Positions 1 to 9,645 of a DNA stretch of 64,000 nucleotides are shown here, in pieces. This stretch comes from Pseudochrobactrum saccharolyticum. GTDB lineage: Bacteria > Pseudomonadota > Alphaproteobacteria > Rhizobiales > Rhizobiaceae. The stretch covers positions 1-64,000 of the forward strand of contig NZ_VZPG01000006.1 of NCBI RefSeq assembly GCF_008801715.1, in the 5' to 3' direction. The notes under the pieces were generated by a model. The model was not told the DNA's origin, searched no databases, and was given only the letters and a program-made list of their open reading frames with translations. How positions within the stretch are numbered: the stretch's first letter is position 1; every line of letters starts with the position of its first letter. Both the position numbers and the translations under genes were made by a program.

Positions 1-105
1 AATCAATCTCTCAATCTTTTCAGTGCTTTAACCAGCTAACCAATTCCTCAGTCAACCAATATCAGGGGCGAAGCTCTCTGCCGCTAGCAGCGCCGCCGCC
101 CTCGT
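1..105 (-). other. Untranslated leader running off the left edge
   Basis: This stretch lies downstream of the leftward promoter and has no convincing reading frame. On the minus strand it carries three TTGGTT-like repeats and ends in a purine-rich run. It is best read as the 5' leader of the off-window transcript, possibly a 16S rRNA leader. Confidence 0.4.
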
Positions 106-143
106 TGTGTCGCTATATAGACCCCACCAATCCAAACTGTCAA
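106..143 (-). promoter_or_regulatory. Strong leftward promoter, probably of an rRNA operon
   Basis: On the minus strand a perfect -35 hexamer TTGACA (138-143) is followed after 17 bases by CTATAT (115-120), or after 18 by TATATA. Upstream, roughly 144-200, the minus strand is rich in A/T runs like an UP element. Downstream is a GC-rich discriminator, then a leader without start codon or ribosome site that runs off the left edge. This design is typical of alphaproteobacterial rrn promoters. The rRNA operon itself is not visible, so its identity is inferred. Confidence 0.6.
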
Positions 144-169
144 CACGACAAAACACCTTTTATGGAATT

Positions 170-683
170 TTTATAACAAAAATCGAAAAACAGCGCCCAT
201 CACCCCGCTTTATCCCCTCACCACACTACTCCAACACCCAAAACCTCCCCAAATCACCCCAAAAACAAAGCCAAATATATCAAATCACACCCACAAACCC
301 TTGTTTCGACTCATAAATTCAGAATCAAAACGCGGAATCATTCACCTCACACCCGAATCCATGTCCAAAACAGTGTTTTTCATGAGACCATTGATGCTCA
401 TTATATATAGTGCTTTTCACAGCCTAATAATGTAGCGATCATAAACACGCCCCATTCCGGTCGTACGCACACATCTGAAATGAAATAGGTTCAGTGCTCC
501 GGTTTAAATAAGGCGAATAATCGTGGAATGATTCCACATATCCCGATTGTTTGCCGTCTTCTCATTGACTTGACCGGTATGCACAGGCAAAACTTTGCTC
601 CTCACCTGAGGTAATTCAATATTACGCAGATTTTTCCGCAGCCTGCGGTGCGCAATATATAATAAGGAATGGTACTGCGCGGC
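170..683. other. Gene-less region upstream of the M23 peptidase
   Basis: The first half is A/C-rich on the plus strand with no coding signal; a 69-codon frame at 107-316 has no ribosome site and low-complexity composition. The second half must hold the promoter of the downstream peptidase gene, but no clear hexamer pair was found. Nothing else is recognisable here. Confidence 0.5.
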
Positions 684-2651
684 ATGAATCAGCAGATCGT
701 GACCAACTCCAGCGACCCCGGAGATGAGCCGCCGCTCATCACGGACGGGCGTCGCGGACCACCGGATCGGCGTGAAGTTTCTGCGCGATGGCTGGCCGGT
801 ACTTTTCTGACCGGCATTACAGCTTCATTACTCATTGGTGTTGCACTCTTTGCAGCACTCGACGGACGTCAGCAATTAGCGACGCCTCCGGAGCTTGTTA
901 CAAAAGAAGAAATGCCGGCGAAATCGGATGCTCAGGACAGCACCAAGGGCAACCGCGTTATTGCAACTGTCACCAAACAAAAAAGCCGCGACCGCCGCCG
1001 CATGGAAGTTTCAACCATGCAGAAAGTTGGCGAGCGCGAGGTTATCCGTACCAAACCTTTTGAATATGTCCGTATGGCTTTGGCCGCCGATCATCCGGCA
1101 AGCCGCCAATATCCGGCATTTGATGCTATGGCTGTTTTCTCTGACGGCGCTAAACAACAGGTGCAGGCTGCGAGTACCGGACAAATTTACGGCGCGAAGG
1201 TTGAAAGTGAAATCAGTCTGCGTACGATCGATTTTCCGGTTAATGCCGGAAATTATGATTCAGCATCAGATCTTACCAGCGACGAAGTTGAAAAAGTCGT
1301 CCGCAGCACCGGTCAGCTGCTGACTGACGGCGATGTGCAGATCGCGTCTCTTCATTATGTCGATCCGCTCCGCTTTGGTAATAGCGGCGATTCCCCTTAT
1401 ACCCTGACACAACCGCTTGGCGTGCGTATCACGCAGGAGAATGTCAGCGTCAGCAACCGCCTTCTCGATGGTGAAACCAATACCGGCTTCTCCGAAGATA
1501 TTATTCCTTTCCGTTCGGATTCGAAAATCATCGATGCTCTGAATAAGAGCGGCTATGAGGGGGAAGATGCGGATAATATTGCTGAAGCCCTGAGCAAGTT
1601 GATGAATTCGCCGCGCCTGAAGGCTGGCAGCGTATTGCGTGTGGGCGTGACCTCTTCTGAAGAAGAAGATCATATTGTCCGTGTGACACTCTATAACGGA
1701 ACAACCCATATTGTTACGGTCGCTCTTGATGACCAAAACCAATATGTTCCGTCTGATGAACCGGAAATGACCCCGCTTCTGCAAACTGCATTTGATGATA
1801 ATGCACCGCCGCCGACAATCCGCGGTGAGCTGCCATCTGTTTATGATGCCGTTTATAAAGCAGCTCTTGCCTATGGCATGACCAATGATATGGCACGGCA
1901 GCTGATAAAAATGCTGGCGAATGATGTCGATCTGCAATCCAAGATCACCCGCTCCGATGCGATTGAAGCATTCTTCTCCCTGCCGGAAGATTCCGAAAGT
2001 GCGAATGAAGAATCTCAGCTGCTCTATGTCAGCGCCAATATGGGCGGCACGACCAAAAAATTCTACCGCTACCAGTCGCCGGAAGGCAGCGTGGAATTTT
2101 ATGATGAGAATGGCCGCAGTGCCCAGCAATTCCTGATCCGTAAACCGGTTCCGAACGGTGTCTTCGGTTCGCCATTCGGCGGACGACGCCATCCTATCCT
2201 CGGTTATGTCCGCATGCATACAGGTGTCGACTGGCGCGCACCGCGCGGCTCCCCGATTCTTGCTGCCGGTAATGGTGTTGTTGAAAAAGCCGGTTGGGCC
2301 AATGGTTACGGCAATCAGACCATTATTCGTCACGGCAACGGCTATCAGACCAGTTACAACCACCAGAACGCGATTGCTTCCGGCATTACACCTGGCGCCC
2401 GCGTTCGTCAGGGGCAGCTGATCGGTTATGTCGGTTCAACCGGTCTATCGACCGGCCCGCATTTGCACTATGAAGTGATTGTGAATGGCGCAAAAGTTGA
2501 TCCGATGCGTATCCGTATGCCGCAAAGTCAGTCTCTGGGTGGAAAACAGCTGGAAGTCTTTACGCGTGAACGTAACCGTATTGATCAGCTGCTGGATGGT
2601 AAGGGAGATGCCCCTGCCAAGGTTGCCAATACATCTCAGGCAAAAAGCTGA
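684..2651 (+). CDS. M23 family metallopeptidase (membrane-anchored murein endopeptidase)
   Basis: This protein of about 655 residues is predicted to cut peptidoglycan cross-links in the periplasm. An N-terminal cytoplasmic stretch is followed by one membrane segment near residues 40-60 (WLAGTFLTGITASLLIG region), a long unassigned periplasmic part, and a C-terminal peptidase_M23 domain. The zinc ligands of the LytM type are visible: H-x3-D in MHTGVDW, and HLH in GPHLHYEV. An earlier ATG at 669 touches the AAGGA of the ribosome site, so the ATG at 684 was preferred, although its spacing is long. The gene is followed by a strong terminator. It stands alone, convergent with an L,D-transpeptidase, so both cell-wall genes share that terminator. 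The family call is firm; the exact substrate is not known. Confidence 0.88.
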   Translation: MNQQIVTNSSDPGDEPPLITDGRRGPPDRREVSARWLAGTFLTGITASLLIGVALFAALDGRQQLATPPELVTKEEMPAKSDAQDSTKGNRVIATVTKQKSRDRRRMEVSTMQKVGEREVIRTKPFEYVRMALAADHPASRQYPAFDAMAVFSDGAKQQVQAASTGQIYGAKVESEISLRTIDFPVNAGNYDSASDLTSDEVEKVVRSTGQLLTDGDVQIASLHYVDPLRFGNSGDSPYTLTQPLGVRITQENVSVSNRLLDGETNTGFSEDIIPFRSDSKIIDALNKSGYEGEDADNIAEALSKLMNSPRLKAGSVLRVGVTSSEEEDHIVRVTLYNGTTHIVTVALDDQNQYVPSDEPEMTPLLQTAFDDNAPPPTIRGELPSVYDAVYKAALAYGMTNDMARQLIKMLANDVDLQSKITRSDAIEAFFSLPEDSESANEESQLLYVSANMGGTTKKFYRYQSPEGSVEFYDENGRSAQQFLIRKPVPNGVFGSPFGGRRHPILGYVRMHTGVDWRAPRGSPILAAGNGVVEKAGWANGYGNQTIIRHGNGYQTSYNHQNAIASGITPGARVRQGQLIGYVGSTGLSTGPHLHYEVIVNGAKVDPMRIRMPQSQSLGGKQLEVFTRERNRIDQLLDGKGDAPAKVANTSQAKS

Positions 2652-2664
2652 TAATTTTATAGAA

Positions 2665-2696
2665 TAAAAAAGCGGCCGTTCAGGCCGCTTTTTTAT
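2665..2696. terminator. Bidirectional intrinsic terminator
   Basis: A GC-rich stem AAGCGGCC/GGCCGCTT with a 5-base loop is flanked by A and T runs on both sides. It serves the M23 peptidase gene on the plus strand and the L,D-transpeptidase gene on the minus strand. Confidence 0.9.
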
Positions 2697-2699
2697 TTC

Positions 2700-4145
2700 T
2701 TATTCCGTAAACTCCACGGTCACTCCGGGTTTTACAAGCTTGACCAGTTCTTCCGCATCCCAGTTGGCAAGGCGTATACAACCGTGACTGGCTGTTTTAC
2801 CGATACGGGACGGATCAGGGGTGCCGTGAATACCATAAGTCGGCTTTGACAGTGCAATCCACACAGTGCCCACCGGCCCGTTTGGCCCCGGCGGCACAAT
2901 CAGCACCTTGTCATTATTACCCTGTTTAAAATTAATCTTCGGATTATAGGTGTAATTCGGATTGGTCGCGATACGCTCAACCGTCACAATGCCTGAAGGC
3001 GAAGGATTATCTGCCGAGCCGATTGTCGACGGGTAAGCCACAACCAGTTTGCCGTTTGCATCATAGCCGCGCACTTGTTTGCGCGCCTTATCCGCAATAA
3101 TTTTGGCAATAGGCGCACGCTTCTGCTTGCCCAGATTAGGCACACGGATCACTTCACCGGGCTGGCGGAAACTGATCCCCGGATTGATTTCCTGAAGATA
3201 ATTTTCATCAATGTGGAATTTTTCAGCCAGCATTTCACGCGGCGAGACATAGGCCATTTCCGGCAGCTTTGCCTTCTCGCTGTAATCATTGGGGACAGAA
3301 GCCAGATAAAAGCGCCCGATATCCTCATTGGTAATCGTATATTCTGTGAAAGCAGGGCCGCCTGTGGCTTCGAGCTGGGCATTGACCTGCGTTTCATCTG
3401 CCGGATTAATGCTCAGACCTGTTACTTCCAGATAGGACGCCGCCGCCTTGTCAACATTGCTGCCCGCTTTGCCGTCGATCACGCCCGGTGATGTACCGGC
3501 ACGATCCAGCATGATCTGATAGGCTGCAAATTTAGCTTTCGCACCCTGACCTTTCGGCATCACAACTGGCGGTGTCTGTGAACCGGACATGCCGGAAGAC
3601 GTGTTCGGATATTGTCCGTAAGGATCTTCAATCGCCGGTTTGAAATCATTATCATCCGGTGACGGTGCAGCACCGACATCCGGCAAAGCAGAACGGTCAA
3701 CTGCTGCATTATTCACACCCGTATTGCCTCGTGGTGCTGCCGGAAAATAATCCGTGCCGGCATCATCCGGCACATTGGCAAAGCCGTCATAAGGCACTCC
3801 GCCGCCGACCGGTCCGTTCAATGTCCAGTTATCATTAGAATCCGGTTGCTGCGGAGGCTGTTGCGGATAGCCGCCCGGCTGTTCCTGAATACGCAAAATC
3901 TTGCCGCTATTATCCATGGTCACCTGACGCCCTGAAGCATCAATATAGACCCGTACTTTATTATCCTGATAAATAACTTCACCCGGATCATAAAGCTGTG
4001 CCATCAACACGGGACGCTCCTCACCGGAAGCAGAACCACCAATATCAAAAGGGGACGCATAAGCGGTCGCCGCTGTCAGACCCGTCAGCGCTGTCACCGA
4101 CAGTCCGAGATAAGTCTTCCGTAGAATTCCCCGCATTTTATGCAT
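2700..4145 (-). CDS. L,D-transpeptidase (YkuD domain), exported
   Basis: This 481-residue periplasmic enzyme is expected to form 3-3 peptidoglycan cross-links or attach proteins to murein. An N-terminal signal peptide ends near TAATAYA. It is followed by a Pro/Asp/Asn-rich spacer, a peptidoglycan-binding-like helical part, a LysM-like stretch (FHIDENYLQEINPG) and a C-terminal YkuD domain with the catalytic signature SHGCIRL and an upstream HGT histidine. The ATG at 4145 was chosen because AAAGGG lies six bases upstream; a TTG seven codons earlier has no such site. The gene is convergent with the M23 peptidase. Its family is well supported, while the donor and acceptor it uses cannot be read from the sequence. 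Confidence 0.9.
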   Translation of the reverse strand: MHKMRGILRKTYLGLSVTALTGLTAATAYASPFDIGGSASGEERPVLMAQLYDPGEVIYQDNKVRVYIDASGRQVTMDNSGKILRIQEQPGGYPQQPPQQPDSNDNWTLNGPVGGGVPYDGFANVPDDAGTDYFPAAPRGNTGVNNAAVDRSALPDVGAAPSPDDNDFKPAIEDPYGQYPNTSSGMSGSQTPPVVMPKGQGAKAKFAAYQIMLDRAGTSPGVIDGKAGSNVDKAAASYLEVTGLSINPADETQVNAQLEATGGPAFTEYTITNEDIGRFYLASVPNDYSEKAKLPEMAYVSPREMLAEKFHIDENYLQEINPGISFRQPGEVIRVPNLGKQKRAPIAKIIADKARKQVRGYDANGKLVVAYPSTIGSADNPSPSGIVTVERIATNPNYTYNPKINFKQGNNDKVLIVPPGPNGPVGTVWIALSKPTYGIHGTPDPSRIGKTASHGCIRLANWDAEELVKLVKPGVTVEFTE

Positions 4146-4357
4146 ACCACACCCTTTAAAGCGCAAATCTTGTTTCTTCAGCCAGTCGCCTGACCTGAAA
4201 TGCCTTAGTCACAGATCAGGCCATTTTTATGGTTAATAACTTAACTGCATATGAAGAAGACAATCCGCAACAGATATTTTTTATAAAGCATGACGCAGCT
4301 CAATGGACTCATTGAGCGTCCGCGAGCATGCGACAATTCAATAAAGCCAAAGCGCCA

Positions 4358-4394
4358 TGAAAAAGCGGCACCACATTCAGTGATGCCGCTTGCC
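4358..4394 (-). terminator. Intrinsic terminator of clpB
   Basis: Read on the minus strand, the stem AAGCGGCA/TGCCGCTT closes a loop of about 13 bases and is followed by TTTTC. It lies about 40 bases beyond the clpB stop codon. Confidence 0.7.
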
Positions 4395-4433
4395 ATCTCT
4401 TCACTCAATCAGGGTGTATTGTCCCCCTGAAGC

Positions 4434-7019
4434 TCAGTGTTTCGGCTTGGGCTGGAAAACCAGCCGGTCTGATCCGGCCGAAATATCCACAACCGAACCA
4501 TCGAGGATATCGCCGCCAAGAATTTTCTCGGCGAGCGGGTCCTGTACCTGTTTCTGGATCACCCGTTTCAGCGGGCGGGCACCATAAGCAGGATCATAGC
4601 CCTTATCGGCCAGCCAGTTACGGGCATCATCCTCAACATCCAGCGTGATCTTGCGGTCACTCAGCAGGTTCTGCAACCTTGCCAGCTGAATATCGACAAT
4701 CGCACCCATTTCGGAGCGGCGCAGGCGATGGAACAGAATAATCTCATCCACGCGGTTGAGAAATTCCGGACGGAAAGATGCACGGACAACGCCCATAACT
4801 TCTTCACGTACGCTATCCACATCCTGATCTTCATTCAGTGCAACAAGATATTCCGCACCGAGATTGGAGGTCATGATAATCAGCGTATTGCGGAAATCCA
4901 CCGTACGCCCCTGACCATCGGTCAGACGACCATCATCCAGCACCTGCAACAGCACGTTGAAGACATCCGGATGTGCCTTTTCAATCTCGTCGAACAGGAT
5001 CACCTGATACGGACGACGACGCACAGCTTCTGTCAGCACACCGCCTTCCTCATAACCGACATAGCCCGGAGGGGCACCGATCAGACGGGCAACCGAGTGT
5101 TTTTCCATGAATTCGGACATATCAATCCGCACCATGGCTGTTTCATCGGAAAACAGGAATGTGGCCAAAGCTTTGGTCAGTTCTGTTTTACCAACACCGG
5201 TTGGTCCTAAGAAGATGAACGAGCCGATCGGACGGTTCGGATCCTGCAGACCGGCACGGGCACGACGCACCGCACGCGAGACCGCCTGCACTGCTTCACC
5301 CTGACCGATCACCCGCTTGCCGAGTTCGTCTTCCATCCGCAACAATTTTTCCCGTTCGCCTTCCAGCATCCGGTCAACCGGAATACCGGTCCAGCGGGAA
5401 ATGATCTGCGCAATATGATCCGGCGATACAGTTTCTTCCAGCATTGTGCCGGTATTTTCCTGTGCTTCCGCATCGCTCAGCTGTTTTTCCAGCTGCGGGA
5501 TCGTACCATAGGCCAGTTCACCGGCTTTCTGGAATTCACCATTCCGCTGGGCAGTCGCCAAAGCATTACGCGCATCTTCAAGCTGCTTTTTCAGATCTGC
5601 CGCATGGCCGAGTTTCTGCTTTTCTGCCTGCCATTTGGCAGTCAGCTCAGCGGATTCCTCTTCCAGATCGGTCAGTTCTTTTTCAAGACGCTGCAACCGG
5701 TCTTTCGAAGCCGTATCCGTTTCCAGCTTGAGCGCTTCACGCTCAATCTTCAGCTGCATGACACGGCGATCCATCTCGTCCAGCTCTTCCGGCTTGGAAT
5801 CCACCTGCATACGCAAACGCGCAGCCGCTTCATCCACAAGGTCAATTGCCTTATCCGGCAGAAAACGATCCGTGATGTAGCGGTTCGACAAGCTTGCGGC
5901 TGATACCAGAGCAGAATCCGAGATACGCACTTTGTGGTGCTGCTCGTATTTTTCCTTCAGACCGCGCAGGATCGAGATCGTATCTTCAATGGTTGGCTCA
6001 TTGACAAATACCGGCTGAAAACGACGGGCAAGCGCCGCATCTTTTTCAACATATTTGCGGTATTCTTCCAATGTGGTTGCGCCAACACAATGCAGCTCAC
6101 CACGGGCAAGCGCAGGCTTCAGCAGATTAGACGCATCCATCGCGCCGTCCGATTTACCGGCACCGACCAGAGTGTGCATTTCGTCGATGAACAGGATGAT
6201 TTCGCCTGCCGCCGCTTCAACTTCCGTCAGCACAGCTTTCAGGCGTTCTTCAAATTCACCGCGATATTTCGCACCGGCAATCAGTGCGCCCATATCCAGC
6301 GCCATCAACCGCTTGTCTTTCAGCGATTCCGGCACATCACCATTGACGATACGCAGTGCCAAACCTTCAGCAATCGCGGTTTTACCCACGCCCGGTTCAC
6401 CGATCAGCACCGGATTATTCTTGGTACGACGCGACAGAACCTGAATGGTACGGCGGATTTCTTCATCACGGCCAATCACCGGATCAAGCTTACCGGAACG
6501 CGCATCCTCGGTCAGGTCACGGGCATATTTTTTCAGCGCTTCGAAATTGGCTTCGGCAGAAGCACTATCGGCAGTCCGGCCTTTACGCATCTGATTAATC
6601 ACCTCATTCAAAGCTTTGGCTGTGACACCGGCATGTGTCAGAATTTCATAGGTTTTTGCGCTTTTTTCCAGTGTGAAAGCGGTGAGCAAACGCTCAACCG
6701 TGACATAGCTGTCACCGGCTTTGGTGGCCAGTTCTTCCGCAGTGGTCAGGATTTTTGCAAGTGCAGGCGACAGATATAGCTGTCCGCTACCGCCGGTTAC
6801 TTTCGGCAGCGCAGCCAAGGCACTCTGTAATCCGAGCTTAAGATCAGCAAGGCGACCGCCTGCCCGTTCGATCAGGCCGGAAGCCAGACCTTCTTCATCA
6901 TCCACCAAAACTTTCAGCAGATGTTCAGGGGCAAATTGCTGGTTATCAGAATTCAATGCAAAGCTTTGCGCTGACTGGAGAAAACCCTGTACGCGCTCGC
7001 TGTATTTTTCAATATTCAT
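4434..7019 (-). CDS. clpB: ATP-dependent disaggregase ClpB
   Basis: ClpB is a cytosolic hexameric AAA+ chaperone that works with DnaK to pull proteins out of aggregates. At 861 residues it has the normal family length. The order is an N-terminal Clp-N domain, a first AAA+ module with Walker [14 protein letters not shown] near residue 207, a coiled-coil middle domain (about 410-525), and a second AAA+ module with [14 protein letters not shown] near residue 605. The C terminus has the ClpB type and no ClpP-binding loop was noticed. AAGGAG precedes the ATG at a good distance. A perfect sigma-32 promoter lies upstream, so the gene is very probably heat-shock controlled by RpoH, which is encoded near 54 kb in this window. 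Confidence 0.97.
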   Translation of the reverse strand: MNIEKYSERVQGFLQSAQSFALNSDNQQFAPEHLLKVLVDDEEGLASGLIERAGGRLADLKLGLQSALAALPKVTGGSGQLYLSPALAKILTTAEELATKAGDSYVTVERLLTAFTLEKSAKTYEILTHAGVTAKALNEVINQMRKGRTADSASAEANFEALKKYARDLTEDARSGKLDPVIGRDEEIRRTIQVLSRRTKNNPVLIGEPGVGKTAIAEGLALRIVNGDVPESLKDKRLMALDMGALIAGAKYRGEFEERLKAVLTEVEAAAGEIILFIDEMHTLVGAGKSDGAMDASNLLKPALARGELHCVGATTLEEYRKYVEKDAALARRFQPVFVNEPTIEDTISILRGLKEKYEQHHKVRISDSALVSAASLSNRYITDRFLPDKAIDLVDEAAARLRMQVDSKPEELDEMDRRVMQLKIEREALKLETDTASKDRLQRLEKELTDLEEESAELTAKWQAEKQKLGHAADLKKQLEDARNALATAQRNGEFQKAGELAYGTIPQLEKQLSDAEAQENTGTMLEETVSPDHIAQIISRWTGIPVDRMLEGEREKLLRMEDELGKRVIGQGEAVQAVSRAVRRARAGLQDPNRPIGSFIFLGPTGVGKTELTKALATFLFSDETAMVRIDMSEFMEKHSVARLIGAPPGYVGYEEGGVLTEAVRRRPYQVILFDEIEKAHPDVFNVLLQVLDDGRLTDGQGRTVDFRNTLIIMTSNLGAEYLVALNEDQDVDSVREEVMGVVRASFRPEFLNRVDEIILFHRLRRSEMGAIVDIQLARLQNLLSDRKITLDVEDDARNWLADKGYDPAYGARPLKRVIQKQVQDPLAEKILGGDILDGSVVDISAGSDRLVFQPKPKH

Positions 7020-7204
7020 AGTGTCTCCTTTTCGCCCGCCAGCCCTTCAAGGCACCGGCAGATCATGGGTGACGGCTCCCCCTTAAAGGCAGGAACCATT
7101 ATTCAGCAGATTTAGATAAACGGGACAAAATATTCTGGCAAAAATCAGAACCAGTTTCACTGGAAATGCATGGAATAAATTGCTCCGGCATCCTGTCACA
7201 AGGG

Positions 7205-7233
7205 ATATGGGGCGATAGTCCTCTCCCTGCAAG
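7205..7233 (-). promoter_or_regulatory. Sigma-32 (RpoH) heat-shock promoter of clpB
   Basis: On the minus strand CTTG (233 to 230) is followed after exactly 17 bases by CCCCATAT (212 to 205), which matches the heat-shock consensus CTTGAAA-N-CCCCATNT in its most conserved positions. Initiation near 7198 would give a leader of about 180 bases before clpB. Confidence 0.8.
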
Positions 7234-7325
7234 GGCTGAAAGCATGAAGGTGAAAAATTATTATCACAACAGGGGTTAAGCCCCGCCCGTAGTTATGCAA
7301 AGCCGCAGTCATGCCCCCCGCACAT

Positions 7326-7360
7326 AAAAAAACCGGCAGATTTCCCTGCCGGTTTTTATT
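7326..7360 (-). terminator. Intrinsic terminator of the DUF4167 gene
   Basis: A 12-bp stem AAAAACCGGCAG/CTGCCGGTTTTT with a 6-base loop lies directly after the stop codon on the minus strand and has T/A runs on both sides. Confidence 0.85.
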
Positions 7361-7378
7361 CTCTCTTATGCAAACAGA

Positions 7379-8299
7379 TTATTCTGTTTCAGCAAAAGCG
7401 GTATCCTGATCCTGATTTTCACCATCAGCCTTCGCTGCACGGCTTGTCGTGCGGCGCGGGCGCAGAACACGGCGGGTGCGCGGTGCCGGTGCTTCATCCG
7501 CACCGGTTGCTTCAGCAACAACATCCTTCTTCGCTTCAACTGCCGGTGCATCATCACCGTCCTGCATAACAGGCGCAGCGGCACGCGGACGACGGCGGGT
7601 AACAGGCGCTTCCACAACTTCAGTCACAACCGGTTCAGCAAAGTTTGACGTGACAACCGGCTGTTCAGCAGACTGATCAAAAGGCACCTGTGCGGCTGCA
7701 ACCGGCGCTTCCTGTCCCTGATCTGCACCATATTCCGGACGCTGATGACGGCGCGGACGCTGCATGCGACCCTGACGGTCATTGTTACGGTCGTTACGAT
7801 CATTGCGATCATTACGGTCGCCGCGATCCTGACGATTATTCTGCTGACGGTTATTACGGTTGGAAGAACGGGAATTTTCTTCGCCATACATGACTTCAGC
7901 AGGCGTGCCTTCGATCACAGGCTGCGGGCCGCTGCCATCATAGACTTCCTGATGCGATACGGACTGGCCGGAATGACCCTGCTCCATACCTTCTTCATCA
8001 TCAAAGTCATCATCAAAAGCTTCATCGCGCTGCACCGGCGCAGGATTTTGTGCCTGTGCCGCCAGAATAATGCGATTGTAATGTTCAGCGTGCTGCAAAT
8101 AATTTTCTGCAATCACCCGGTCGCCGGTCGCCTGCGCATCACGGGCCAAAGTCATATATTTTTCGGCAATATGCTGCGCATTACCCCTGATTTTTACATC
8201 AGGTCCGTTACTTTCGTAATTACGGGAAAGAGGATTAGGGCCCTTACGGTTATTATTCCCCCGTCCACGCATGCGCCTGTTCTGCTGTCCTGGCCTCAT
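7379..8299 (-). CDS. DUF4167 domain protein
   Basis: This 306-residue protein has a conserved N-terminal domain (GQQNRRMRGRG; SRNYESNGPDVKIRGNAQ; AEKYMTLARDA; YLQHAEHYNRI) characteristic of DUF4167, found in Alphaproteobacteria. The rest is low complexity. An Arg/Asn/Asp-rich run near residues 145-185 contains RNDRNDRNDRN repeats, and the C terminus is rich in Ala, Val and Arg. The basic and disordered character suggests RNA or nucleic-acid binding, but no function is established that I know of. The ATG at 8299 was chosen over one at 8305 because AAAAGAG lies at proper spacing only from the inner one. It is transcribed alone and ends at a strong terminator. Confidence 0.85.
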   Translation of the reverse strand: MRPGQQNRRMRGRGNNNRKGPNPLSRNYESNGPDVKIRGNAQHIAEKYMTLARDAQATGDRVIAENYLQHAEHYNRIILAAQAQNPAPVQRDEAFDDDFDDEEGMEQGHSGQSVSHQEVYDGSGPQPVIEGTPAEVMYGEENSRSSNRNNRQQNNRQDRGDRNDRNDRNDRNNDRQGRMQRPRRHQRPEYGADQGQEAPVAAAQVPFDQSAEQPVVTSNFAEPVVTEVVEAPVTRRRPRAAAPVMQDGDDAPAVEAKKDVVAEATGADEAPAPRTRRVLRPRRTTSRAAKADGENQDQDTAFAETE

Positions 8300-8761
8300 A
8301 CTCATCTCTTTTCAGATTAGGGGCGAAGAAATCATTTCAGCTGAAAGGGCTGAGCGACTTCATAACTACAATAACAGAAAGCGCGCCCCGCACTTTCAGC
8401 GTATAATTTTAATTTAAGTTTTGTGCTGCCGTGTCAGCAACTCCGCAAAGGAGGTCGGTTGAAAAACCACCGGACAGCTGCTGATCAAAATGTCTGAATC
8501 ACTCATAATTTCGCGTCGCATGACACGGTTTTATAAAGATACAAATTCAAACATATAATTTCAGGCTGACAACCCTGTCCGACATACCAATGCATAATTC
8601 TTTAAATCGCTGCCGGTTTAAAAATGAGATTACGCATTAGTCCGAATTGTTACCGCATCTTTCATCCATCCTACAGGACATGCGATGCAGTAGCGGTGAC
8701 AGGAAATTAGACGTGTTTGCCGTAAATTCCAAGTCTTTTTTGGGCATATTAAACATTAAAG
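8300..8761. other. Intergenic region between the DUF4167 gene and prmC
   Basis: No gene is supported. The plus strand has an isolated strong ribosome-site-like AAAGGAGG (about 8447-8455) followed by a TTG frame of only 12 codons, ending before 8500. The minus strand should carry the DUF4167 promoter. No terminator was recognised after prmC. Confidence 0.4.
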
Positions 8762-9637
8762 TCAACGCTGAAATGACAATGCCCGTTTATGACCGGCCAA
8801 ATCTTCGGCTACGCTTGTCAGACGGAATGAATATTGTGCAAAAATTGCCTCCGTATCATCCGCCTGTCCTGCCCCGATTTCCACAGCAACTATACCATTA
8901 TCATGTAGGTAGGCGCCACTGTGCTTTGCAAGAGCACGATAAAAATTTAATCCGTCTTCTCCGCCGTCCAGAGCACGGCGCGGATCGTAATCTTTAACTT
9001 CCTTGTCCAGTTCAAGCACTGTTTTTGCCGGAATATAGGGCGGATTCGAGACAATCAGGTCATATTTTCCGCGAACAGCACCAAACCAGTCACTTTTCAG
9101 AACAGCCAGACGTGATGAAACACCCGCCAATTTTGCATTGATCCGTGCCGCTTGCAGGGCGCCTTCAGCAATATCAACAGCAACACCGCGCACGGTCTTT
9201 ATTTCATGCAACAGGGTAATCGCAATTGCCCCCGTACCGGTGCCCATATCCAGAAGATCAACGAAGCCCTTTTCCGAGCTTCTCTGTTCGAGAAACGGCA
9301 ATACCAGCCCGATCAACGCCTCTGTATCAGGGCGCGGCTCAAGCGTATCGGCATTTAATTTAAAGCTCAGACCATAAAATTCGCGCTCACCGATGATTCG
9401 GTGTACCGGCTCACCGGCCAGCCTGCGCTGCATTGCACCCAGCACTTGCTCCGTCACATCCGGCGCAACTACTGCATCCGAACGGATCACAAAATCTGTC
9501 AGCGATGCACCGGTAAAATGCTGCACCAGCAGGCGTGCATCCAGCTCGGCACCATCAATTTCTGCCTGTCGCAACTCAAGCCGCACATGGGCTAAAAGCT
9601 GACCAAGCGTGTTATTTGTAGTTTTCGGTTCAGTCAT
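8762..9637 (-). CDS. prmC: Peptide chain release factor N5-glutamine methyltransferase PrmC
   Basis: PrmC methylates the glutamine of the GGQ motif in release factors, using S-adenosylmethionine in the cytosol. The 291-residue protein has the N-terminal helical PrmC domain and a Rossmann methyltransferase domain with the SAM loop LLDMGTGTGAIAI and the catalytic NPPYIP motif of N-methyltransferases. The ATG at 9637 follows the prfA stop by eight bases; a TTG at 9649 overlapping that stop is also possible. Its position directly behind prfA, its substrate gene, is the classic arrangement and supports cotranscription. Confidence 0.96.
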   Translation of the reverse strand: MTEPKTTNNTLGQLLAHVRLELRQAEIDGAELDARLLVQHFTGASLTDFVIRSDAVVAPDVTEQVLGAMQRRLAGEPVHRIIGEREFYGLSFKLNADTLEPRPDTEALIGLVLPFLEQRSSEKGFVDLLDMGTGTGAIAITLLHEIKTVRGVAVDIAEGALQAARINAKLAGVSSRLAVLKSDWFGAVRGKYDLIVSNPPYIPAKTVLELDKEVKDYDPRRALDGGEDGLNFYRALAKHSGAYLHDNGIVAVEIGAGQADDTEAIFAQYSFRLTSVAEDLAGHKRALSFQR

Positions 9638-9645
9638 AACGGCGA

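Noticed and set aside
107-316. Plus-strand 69-codon frame near the left edge
   Set aside because: Low-complexity Pro/Ser/Gln composition, no ribosome site, and it overlaps the leftward promoter.
1266-2363. Minus-strand frame of 365 codons opposite the M23 peptidase
   Set aside because: The sense frame encodes a clear peptidase with zinc motifs; the antisense frame shows no domain or ribosome site.
7745-8320. Plus-strand 191-codon frame opposite the DUF4167 gene
   Set aside because: It arises from the repetitive Asn/Asp/Arg codons on the other strand and has no ribosome site.
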